Shown here: positions 57,715-64,000 of the stretch, one piece after another | Numbering within the stretch: position 1 is the first letter of the stretch | How the letters are laid out: the number at the start of each line of letters is the position of its first letter | Origin: Magnetospirillum sp. SS-4 | GTDB taxonomy: Bacteria > Pseudomonadota > Alphaproteobacteria > Rhodospirillales > Magnetospirillaceae | Assembly: GCF_902729425.1 (NCBI RefSeq) | Contig: NZ_CACVCH010000081.1 | Location: forward strand, 214,735-278,734 | Length of the DNA: 64,000 bases | Direction: 5' to 3' | Notes under the pieces: generated by a model | The model's input: only the letters and a program-made list of their open reading frames with translations | Told to the model about the DNA's origin: nothing | Databases searched by the model: none | Made by a program: the position numbers and the translations under genes

Positions 57715-60471
57715 ATGGTCAAGCGTATGTTGATCGACGCCACGCACCCGGAAGAGACCCGGGTCGTCGTGGTCAATGGAACCCGCCTCGAGGAACTGGA
57801 TGTTGAGACTGCCGCCAAGCGGCAGCTGAAGGGAAACATCTATCTCGCCAAGGTGGTTCGGGTCGAACCGTCCTTGCAGGCGGCCTTCGTCGAATACGGC
57901 GGCAACCGTCACGGATTCCTCGCCTTCAGTGAAATCCACCCGGATTACTTCCAGATTCCGGTGGCCGACCGTCAGGCCCTGCTGGCGGCCCAGCGCGCCG
58001 AGGTGATGCGGGAAGCCAGCGGCGACCGCGACGAGGTCGAGCCGGTCGGCGAAGGCCATCTCGCCGCCGAGGCGGTGGCCGAGGTCACCGACGGCAGCGT
58101 GGTCGAGGATGCTCCGGCCGATGCGGGCGAGTCCGATCAGGTCAGCCGCAAGCAGTCGGTGGAGACCGTCGGCGGCGACGACGACGCCGAGAGCGAGCGC
58201 CGCCGCGCCAAGCTGCTGCGCCACTACAAGATTCAAGAGGTGGTCAAGCGCCGCCAGATCATGCTGGTCCAGGTGGTCAAGGAGGAACGCGGCAACAAGG
58301 GCGCCGCGCTGACCACCTATCTGTCGCTGGCCGGCCGCTATTGCGTCTTGATGCCCAATACCGCCCGGGGCGGCGGGGTTTCGCGCAAGATCGTCAGCTC
58401 CACCGACCGCCGCCGTCTCAAGTCCATCGCCAACGAGCTGGATATTCCGGACGGAATGGCGGTGATCATCCGCACCGCCGGCTCGGAGCGGTCGAAGACC
58501 GAGATCAAGCGCGATTCCGAATATCTGCTGCGCATGTGGGACAGCGTGCGGGAACTCACCCTCCGTTCCAGCGCCCCCGCCCTGGTCTACGAGGAAGCCA
58601 GCCTGATCAAGCGCTCGATCCGCGATCTTTATTCCCGCGACATCGACGAGGTGCTGGTCGACGGCGACGAGGGGTATCGCCTGGCCAAGGATTACATGCG
58701 CATGCTGACCCCGTCGCATGCCAAGAAGGTCCAGCCCTACAAGGACCCGGTGATGCCCATGTTCCACCGCTATCAGGTGGAGGCGCAGCTGGACGCCATG
58801 CACAGTCCGACGGTGCAGTTGAAGTCGGGCGGCTACGTGGTGATCAACCAGACCGAGGCCCTGGTCGCCATCGACGTCAATTCCGGCCGCGCCACCAAGG
58901 AGCGCCATATCGAGGAGACCGCGCTCAAGACCAACATGGAGGCCGCCGACGAGGTGGCCCGCCAGTTGCGCCTGCGCGATCTGGCCGGCCTGATCGTCAT
59001 CGACTTCATCGACATGGAGGAGAGCCGCAACAACCATGCGGTCGAACGTCGCCTGAAGGAGGCGCTGAAGAACGACCGCGCCCGTATCCAGGTCGGCCGC
59101 ATCAGCGCTTTCGGCCTGCTGGAACTGTCGCGCCAGCGTCTGCGGCCGTCGTTGCAGGAAACCACCTTCAGCCCCTGCCCCCACTGCGCCGGAACCGGTC
59201 TGGTCCGCTCGGTGGAATCCGCCGCCGTCCATGTTCTGCGCGCCATCGAGGAAGAGGGCATTCGCCGTCGCTCCTCCGAGGTGACGGTGCACGTTTCCAC
59301 CGCCATCGCGCTTTATATCCTCAATCAGAAGCGCGGCGCCCTGGCCGCCATCGAGGAACGCTACGACTTCGCCGTCCTGCTGGCCGGCGATGATTCCATG
59401 ATCCCGCCCGCCTACCGCATGGATCGCGTCAAGGCGGAGTTCCGTCCCGACGAGCCGCCGCGCGCCGCCGTCAGCATGGATGACGTCGCCCATCGTCCGC
59501 CGCAGGACGACGAGGATTCCGTCGCCGAGGCCGAGGATGAAGACGATGAGGCCGAGGCCGAGGCCGAGACTGCGGGCGTGGCCTCGCCCGGTGGCGACAG
59601 CCGCCCGGAGACCGAGGCCGAACGTTCGGAACGCAAGCGCCGCCGCCGCCGCCGCAAGAAGCGGCGCCCGGGCGAGGACCAGGGTGGGGAGGGCCGGGAT
59701 GATTCCCCCTCGTTCGCCGGGCAGTCCGAGACCGAGACGGCCGCCGATAGCGACGACGACGCCGATGACGATGAAGCCGAGGGCGAGGGCGAGGGGACGG
59801 AAGCCCGTGGCGAGGATGGCGATGACGGCGACCAGCCGCGCAAGCGCCGCCGTGGCCGCCGCGGCGGCCGCCGCCGCCGCCGCCGTGACGGCGAGGGCGA
59901 GGGGGATGCCGGAATCGAGTCGGAAGCCGGGACTGCCGCCGAGGACGAGGCCGAAACCGGGGCCGTGAGCCCCGCCGCCGACATCGCCACCGGGGAAGAA
60001 GCCGCTTCGGCTGAGACGCCGGCCGTCGCCATCGCCGAGGCGGTTGAGGACGCTGTCGCCGCCGATTTGGTTCCGGCCGAGGACAAGCCGAAGCGCAAGC
60101 GGGCGCCGCGCAAGAAGGCCGAATCCGTCGCCGCCGATTTGGTTCCGACCGAGGACAAGCCGAAGCGCAAGCGGGCGCCGCGCAAGAAGGCCGAACCCGC
60201 CGCCGCCGAGGTGCCGGAGGTGGCCTTGGCCGTCGAGCCGCCTCCTGAAGCTTTGGCCGAACTCCAGGCCGAGGCTCCGGCCGAGGAGCCGGTGGTCGCC
60301 GCCGTCGTGGACGCGCCGGCCGAGGAGCCGGTGGTCGCCGCCGTCGTGGACGCGCCGGCCGAGGAGTCGGCGGTCGCCGCCGTCGTGGACGCGCCGGCCG
60401 AGGAGCCGCCGCCCGCCCCGGTTCCGGCCAATCCGCCGCGCCGGGGGTGGTGGAACCGGTTGATGTCGTAG
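57715..60471 (+). CDS. rne: ribonuclease E
   Basis: A 918-residue endoribonuclease organising mRNA decay and rRNA processing. Residues 1-100 hold the S1/sensor part (KGNIYLAKVVRVEPSLQAAFVEYGGNRHGFLAF). An acidic insertion (about 100-160) follows, then the RNase-H-like and DNase I-like parts. Catalytic Asp residues are seen in ALVAIDVNSGR and LIVIDFIDMEE, and the zinc-link in CPHCAGTG. The C-terminal about 320 residues are disordered, with acidic stretches, Arg-rich RNA-binding patches ([25 protein letters not shown]) and near-perfect repeats. Start 57715 matches the usual MVKRMLIDATHPEETRVVVV; ATG 57706 is an alternative. Confidence 0.95.
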   Translation: MVKRMLIDATHPEETRVVVVNGTRLEELDVETAAKRQLKGNIYLAKVVRVEPSLQAAFVEYGGNRHGFLAFSEIHPDYFQIPVADRQALLAAQRAEVMREASGDRDEVEPVGEGHLAAEAVAEVTDGSVVEDAPADAGESDQVSRKQSVETVGGDDDAESERRRAKLLRHYKIQEVVKRRQIMLVQVVKEERGNKGAALTTYLSLAGRYCVLMPNTARGGGVSRKIVSSTDRRRLKSIANELDIPDGMAVIIRTAGSERSKTEIKRDSEYLLRMWDSVRELTLRSSAPALVYEEASLIKRSIRDLYSRDIDEVLVDGDEGYRLAKDYMRMLTPSHAKKVQPYKDPVMPMFHRYQVEAQLDAMHSPTVQLKSGGYVVINQTEALVAIDVNSGRATKERHIEETALKTNMEAADEVARQLRLRDLAGLIVIDFIDMEESRNNHAVERRLKEALKNDRARIQVGRISAFGLLELSRQRLRPSLQETTFSPCPHCAGTGLVRSVESAAVHVLRAIEEEGIRRRSSEVTVHVSTAIALYILNQKRGALAAIEERYDFAVLLAGDDSMIPPAYRMDRVKAEFRPDEPPRAAVSMDDVAHRPPQDDEDSVAEAEDEDDEAEAEAETAGVASPGGDSRPETEAERSERKRRRRRRKKRRPGEDQGGEGRDDSPSFAGQSETETAADSDDDADDDEAEGEGEGTEARGEDGDDGDQPRKRRRGRRGGRRRRRRDGEGEGDAGIESEAGTAAEDEAETGAVSPAADIATGEEAASAETPAVAIAEAVEDAVAADLVPAEDKPKRKRAPRKKAESVAADLVPTEDKPKRKRAPRKKAEPAAAEVPEVALAVEPPPEALAELQAEAPAEEPVVAAVVDAPAEEPVVAAVVDAPAEESAVAAVVDAPAEEPPPAPVPANPPRRGWWNRLMS
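60055..60195 (+). repeat. tandem repeat in rne (72-bp period)
   Basis: Two 69-bp units, 60055-60123 and 60127-60195, differ at one base and encode VAADLVP(A/T)EDKPKRKRAPRK with a KAE end. They carry basic RNA-binding patches in the disordered tail. Confidence 0.85.
60280..60396 (+). repeat. triple 39-bp tandem repeat in rne
   Basis: Three units (60280-60318, 60319-60357, 60358-60396) encode AEEPVVAAVVDAP twice and AEESAVAAVVDAP once; a fourth degenerates into AEEPPPAP. The near-identity at DNA level suggests recent expansion and likely length variation between strains. Confidence 0.85.
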
Positions 60472-60475
60472 ACCG

Positions 60476-61393
60476 ATGACCCTGGACGACATCAGGAGCG
60501 CCGGCAAGGCGGGGTTGGCGCGGGGATTGGCCGAACTGGAACGGTCCCCCGACGCGCCCGCGACGGTGGCGCTCCTCGATGCCGCCTTCGCCGCCCCGGT
60601 CGCCCATGTGGTCGGCATGACCGGCCCGCCCGGCGTCGGCAAGTCGACCTTGATGAACGCCCTGATCGCCGCCTGGCGACAGCAGGGGCGGAGCGTCGGC
60701 TGCATCGCCGTCGATCCGTCGTCGCGGCGGTCGGGCGGCGCCCTGCTGGGGGATCGCACCCGTCTGACCACCGACCCCGAGGATCAGGGCGTTTTCGTCC
60801 GCTCCATGGCGGCCCGCGACCGTCTGGGCGGCCTGTCCGGGCTGACCGTTTCGGCCATGGTGCTGATGCGGGCCCTGTTCGACGTGGTCCTGATCGAGAC
60901 GGTGGGAGTCGGACAGTCGGAAACCGACGTGGTCGCCGTCGCCGACACCGTGCTGTTCTGCGTCCAGCCCGGATCGGGCGATTCGCTTCAGTTCATGAAG
61001 GCCGGAATCGCCGAGATTCCGCATCTGGTGGTGGTCACCAAGGCCGACATGGGGGCGGCGGCCGGGCGGGCCATGGCCGACGTCCAAGGAGCCCTCAGCC
61101 TCGGCGGCGGCGATAATGAAGGCTGGACGGTTCCGGTCCTGATGGTATCTTCCAATACGCGGGACGGGATCGATATGCTGGTTTCCGGCATCGATTCCCA
61201 TGCCGCCTTCCTGGCCGGGGGGCACCGGTTGCGGCGGTTGCGGCATCTCCAGGCCGAGGCGTGGCTGGTGGATGCGGTGCGCGAACGGTTCGGCCGCGAA
61301 GGCGTCCGCCGGGCGGGGGACCTCTCCCTGGCCGAGGGCGCGTCACCGTTCGGACGACTGGCGGAAGTATCGCAGTATCTAAAGATTGATTAA
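60476..61393 (+). CDS. meaB: methylmalonyl-CoA mutase-associated GTPase MeaB/ArgK family
   Basis: A 305-residue G3E GTPase: Walker A GPPGVGKSTLMN (about 50-61), CIAVDPSSRRSGGALLGDRTRL (about 76-97), VLIETVGVGQSETDV (about 139-153, G3-like) and VTKADMG (about 183-189, G4 TKAD). MeaB protects and loads the cobalamin cofactor of methylmalonyl-CoA mutase. No mutase gene is in the window. It starts 4 bases after the rne stop, so cotranscription is likely. Confidence 0.93.
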   Translation: MTLDDIRSAGKAGLARGLAELERSPDAPATVALLDAAFAAPVAHVVGMTGPPGVGKSTLMNALIAAWRQQGRSVGCIAVDPSSRRSGGALLGDRTRLTTDPEDQGVFVRSMAARDRLGGLSGLTVSAMVLMRALFDVVLIETVGVGQSETDVVAVADTVLFCVQPGSGDSLQFMKAGIAEIPHLVVVTKADMGAAAGRAMADVQGALSLGGGDNEGWTVPVLMVSSNTRDGIDMLVSGIDSHAAFLAGGHRLRRLRHLQAEAWLVDAVRERFGREGVRRAGDLSLAEGASPFGRLAEVSQYLKID

Positions 61394-61473
61394 ATGACCG
61401 GGGTCGGTCGCCACATATTGACAAGGCCGCACCGCATGGTTGACCATCGGGACGACCTGAACCAGGGGGAACC

Positions 61474-62811
61474 GTGCCCTCATCGGCCGCTGTGAAGCCC
61501 GGAACTGCCGTTCTCGATCACCAGCTGCTAGAGCTTGTGTCCTCGCTTGTCTGCATTCTGCGCGAGGGGCGCGTCGCGTTCATCAACCAGGCCGGCAGCC
61601 GGATGCTGGGGCTGAGCGGCGTCGATGTCGCCCTGGGCACCCCCTTCGTCGATTATGTCGAGGCGGATTACCGCTTTCTGGTTGAGGCCGGCTGGGACCT
61701 GCTGGCCGAGGAAGACTTTCTGCCGCTCAAGCTGCACCGCACCGACGGAACCCTGTTCGAGGCCGAGATCCGGGTCCGGGTGGTGCCGTCGCCCGAGGAA
61801 ACGTTCCTGCTGGAAGCCCGCGACATCTCGAAATTCGTTCGCTCGGCCGAGGCGCTGCGCGAGCGGGAGGAGCGGCTGCAAGGCGTGCTGGCCTCGGTCG
61901 CCGAGGGCATCATCACCGTCAACGAGCAAGGACTGATCGAGACCGCCAATCCCGCCATCGACCGCATGTTCGGCTATCCTCCCGGCAAGCTGGTGCGCCA
62001 GCATCTCGGCGTGCTGATGGCCGAGAGCCTGCGCGACCACCACCAGGAAATGTTTCGCCAGTACCTCGACGGCAGTCACCAGCGCCTGATGGGGCGGGCG
62101 GTGGAAAGCCTGGGCCGTCGCGCCGACGGCACCATGTTTCCCATCGAGATATCGGTCAGCGAACTGCGCCACGGCAAGAGCCGCCTGTTCACCGGCATCC
62201 TGCGCGACATATCCGAGCGCAAGGAGAACGAGGAGCGCATCAAGCGTCTGGCCCATCACGACAACCTGACCGGCCTGCCCAACCGCAACCTGCTGAACGA
62301 CCGCATCAATCACGCCCTGGCCCGCGTGCGCCGCCACGGTGGCCGCATGGCGGTGCTTTACGTCGATCTCGACAAGTTCAAGCCGATCAACGACACCCTG
62401 GGGCACGAGGCCGGCGACGTGGTGCTGCGCGAGGTTGCCAGCCGCCTGTCGGTGTGCATACGCGGTTCCGACACCGTGTCGCGGGTCGGCGGCGACGAGT
62501 TCGTGGTGGTGGTCGAGGAGATCGCCCGCCCGGCCGAGGCCGCCATGGTGGCGCGCAAGATCATCGATGCCCTGGCCAAGTCCATCCTGTACATGGGCAA
62601 TGAATGCCGGGTCGGGGCCTCCATCGGCATCGCCATCTTCCCCGATGACGGGGCCAGCATGGAAGACGTCTGCAAGGCGGCCGACGTGGCCATGTACCGG
62701 GTAAAGCATTCCGGCCGCAACGGCTTTTGCTTCTATTCCGAACACGCCGCCGACATCGAGGCCGACTATGTCGGCCTGGCGCCGTGCGATCCGGTGGACA
62801 TTTCCTCGTAG
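61474..62811 (+). CDS. PAS-PAS diguanylate cyclase
   Basis: A 445-residue cytosolic protein. First PAS around 15-125 (VSSLVCILREGRVAFINQAGSRMLGL), second PAS around 130-255 (GIITVNEQGLIETANPAIDRMFGYPPGKLV; ITEL-like ISVSELRHGKSRLFTGILRDISERK), and GGDEF from about 265 to 430 (NRNLLNDRINHAL; YVDLDKFKPINDTLGHEAGDVVLREVA) with intact RVGGDEFVVVVEE. It should synthesise c-di-GMP. No upstream RxxD inhibitory site was checked carefully. GTG start with AGGGGGA upstream. The 3' end overlaps the convergent zeta-subunit gene by 46 bases. Confidence 0.93.
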   Translation: MPSSAAVKPGTAVLDHQLLELVSSLVCILREGRVAFINQAGSRMLGLSGVDVALGTPFVDYVEADYRFLVEAGWDLLAEEDFLPLKLHRTDGTLFEAEIRVRVVPSPEETFLLEARDISKFVRSAEALREREERLQGVLASVAEGIITVNEQGLIETANPAIDRMFGYPPGKLVRQHLGVLMAESLRDHHQEMFRQYLDGSHQRLMGRAVESLGRRADGTMFPIEISVSELRHGKSRLFTGILRDISERKENEERIKRLAHHDNLTGLPNRNLLNDRINHALARVRRHGGRMAVLYVDLDKFKPINDTLGHEAGDVVLREVASRLSVCIRGSDTVSRVGGDEFVVVVEEIARPAEAAMVARKIIDALAKSILYMGNECRVGASIGIAIFPDDGASMEDVCKAADVAMYRVKHSGRNGFCFYSEHAADIEADYVGLAPCDPVDISS

Positions 62812-63116
62812 ATCTGCTCGCGGGCGATTTCCATCAGCACCGCCATCCGATGGCGAATCTCGTCCTCGCCGATGGCGATGCCGTTGGCTCCGAAATCGCG
62901 CAGCACCTTGTGGCCGCAATCGTGGTCGCTGCCGTTGAATTCCACGTCGACCACCGACAGGGCGTAGGTCCGGGCGGCGTCGCCGCTGATGCCCATCTTG
63001 TCGGCCGCCCACAGGCCCAGCAGTTTGTCGCGGCGGACCCTCACCTTGAACTCCATCTCCTGATCAAGGTGAAACTTGGCCTCGAAGGCCTTCTCGCGAT
63101 CGTCGAACACGGTCAT
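62766..63116 (-). CDS. ATP synthase zeta subunit-like protein (DUF1476)
   Basis: A 116-residue protein of the alphaproteobacterial DUF1476 family, which includes the F1-ATPase zeta inhibitor of Paracoccus. Family features: MTVFDDREKAFEAKFHLDQEMEFKVRVRRDKLLGLWAADKMG and IGEDEIRHRMAVLMEIAREQI. It may block wrong-way ATP hydrolysis when respiration drops; inhibitory activity varies between species. ATG 63116 gives the canonical start. It is not with atp genes. Confidence 0.93.
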   Translation of the reverse strand: MTVFDDREKAFEAKFHLDQEMEFKVRVRRDKLLGLWAADKMGISGDAARTYALSVVDVEFNGSDHDCGHKVLRDFGANGIAIGEDEIRHRMAVLMEIAREQIYEEMSTGSHGARPT

Positions 63117-63196
63117 GATGGGCTGGCGCTCCTCCTGCGGGTGGCTACCCGTAGTATATAGGGGGGCCAACCGCGTCAATATCGGAAATCCTGCCC

Positions 63197-63964
63197 ATGT
63201 GCACCCTGGTGCTGCTTCGCCGCCCCACCCAATTGTGGCCGCTGATCGTCGCCGCCAATCGCGACGAGATGGCGGATCGCCCCTGGCTTGCCCCCGGCCG
63301 CTGGTGGGGAGACCGGCCCGATGTGATCGCCGGCCAGGACAGCCTGGCCGGCGGATCGTGGCTGGGCATGAACGATGCGGGCGTGGTCGCCGCCATTCTC
63401 AACCGCGTCGGCACCCTGGGGCCGGCGCCGGGCAAGCGGTCGCGCGGCGAACTGGTGCTGGAGGCGCTCGACCACGCCGACGCCGCCGACGCCGCCGATG
63501 CGCTGTCGCATCTGGCGGCCCGAGCCTACCGGCCGTTCAACATGGTGGTGGCCGACAGCCGCGACGCCTTCTGGCTGCGGTCCGACGGCGAACGGATCGC
63601 CGCGCTGACCATCGCTCCCGGCCTGCACATGCTGAGCGCGCTCGACCTCGATGACCGGACCAGTCCGCGCATCGATGCCTATCTTGACCGCTTCGCCGCC
63701 GCGCCGCCGCCCCGTCCCGACCCGAACCATCCCGATGGCGGCGACTGGAGCGGCTGGATCGGGCTGATGAGCGATGCCGGCGGCGTCGGCAACCCGTCGG
63801 AGGAGACGCCGGCCATGTGCTTTCGCCGTCCCGACGGCTTTGGCACGGTGTCGGGCTCGCTGATAGCCCTGCCATCGCCGGACCAGGAGAAGACGCCGCC
63901 GGTATGGCGGTTTGCCGCCGGCCGTCCGGACCAGGCCGCTTTCGCTGCCGTTGACATGGGATAG
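63197..63964 (+). CDS. NRDE family protein (TANGO2-like)
   Basis: A 255-residue protein with the N-terminal nucleophile-type start MCTLVLLRRPTQLWPLIVAANRDEM, where Cys2 and the NRDE motif (about residues 21-24) define the family. Further conserved parts: GGSWLGMNDAGVVAAILNR and SRGELV. TANGO2-like proteins are linked to heme trafficking and possibly to other metabolic roles; bacterial function is unknown. It is divergent from the zeta gene with an 80-base gap. Nothing supported is seen in the last 36 bases of the window. Confidence 0.9.
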   Translation: MCTLVLLRRPTQLWPLIVAANRDEMADRPWLAPGRWWGDRPDVIAGQDSLAGGSWLGMNDAGVVAAILNRVGTLGPAPGKRSRGELVLEALDHADAADAADALSHLAARAYRPFNMVVADSRDAFWLRSDGERIAALTIAPGLHMLSALDLDDRTSPRIDAYLDRFAAAPPPRPDPNHPDGGDWSGWIGLMSDAGGVGNPSEETPAMCFRRPDGFGTVSGSLIALPSPDQEKTPPVWRFAAGRPDQAAFAAVDMG

Positions 63965-64000
63965 GTGCCGCCTTTCGGGCGCTCGTCCCATTGGGGGGCT

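Noticed and set aside
57712..60771. 1019-codon minus-strand open frame opposite rne
   Set aside because: Repetitive Gly/Arg-rich translation mirroring the rne repeats; rne itself has full catalytic motifs.

Overview
The window is high-GC, gene-dense alphaproteobacterial chromosome. It carries order markers such as a TrcR-type (DUF1013) cell-cycle regulator, the ATP synthase zeta/DUF1476 protein, a PraR-like Xre regulator and homospermidine synthase. Several c-di-GMP enzymes, a bacteriohemerythrin and a dissimilatory APS reductase locus suggest a metabolically versatile Rhodospirillales-type bacterium, such as a relative of Magnetospirillum/Paramagnetospirillum or Phaeospirillum. That placement is inferred from gene content. 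No rRNA, tRNA, CRISPR array, transposase or phage gene was seen.

Layout. 1-9.5 kb: a cyclic-nucleotide-binding protein cut by the left edge, DedA, purEK, a degenerate GGDEF protein, trcR, a quinone oxidoreductase, DUF1192, 3-hydroxybutyrate dehydrogenase, a thioesterase, a gamma-carbonic-anhydrase-like protein and an outer-membrane efflux lipoprotein. 9.7-14.7 kb: a sensor adenylate cyclase, a small exported protein, an SBF-family transporter and an MFS transporter. 14.8-20.6 kb: a coupled operon gor - radical SAM - pxpC - pxpA (no pxpB), then homospermidine synthase behind a structured leader with two tiny ORFs. 20.8-26.6 kb: PraR-like regulator, an HTH plus substrate-binding-domain regulator, a heme-c type GGDEF/EAL protein and ChrA.

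26.7-37.5 kb is a sulfur energy-metabolism island. On the minus strand are aprB and aprA with a downstream YkgJ-type cysteine-cluster gene. On the plus strand are a MazG-like pyrophosphohydrolase, sat, qmoA, qmoB, hdrC and hdrB. Together these encode interconversion of sulfite, APS and sulfate, with electrons passing through a QmoAB-HdrCB complex that has no visible membrane subunit. Repeats of a REP-like element lie just outside both ends of the aprBA-sat block.

37.5-51.6 kb is housekeeping: stand-alone AsnC domain, RhlE-like helicase, isochorismatase-fold hydrolase, alpha/beta hydrolase, RNase T2, an unknown protein, a coupled unknown - permease - AsmA operon, a second gamma-CA-like protein, argC, a TonB/TolA-like protein, MFS and bacteriohemerythrin. 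51.6-55.1 kb is a tightly coupled minus-strand operon of molybdenum-hydroxylase small and medium subunits, a MocA-like nucleotidyltransferase, a cysteine desulfurase and a SufU-like scaffold, without the catalytic large subunit. 55.2-64 kb: a Panacea-domain protein, unknown small proteins, SlyX, a lipoprotein, RNase E with a long leader and a repeat-rich tail, a MeaB/ArgK GTPase, a PAS-GGDEF diguanylate cyclase, the zeta subunit and an NRDE protein.

Many neighbours overlap by 1-4 bases (ATGA/GTGA), showing translational coupling. Several convergent pairs abut or overlap at their stops.
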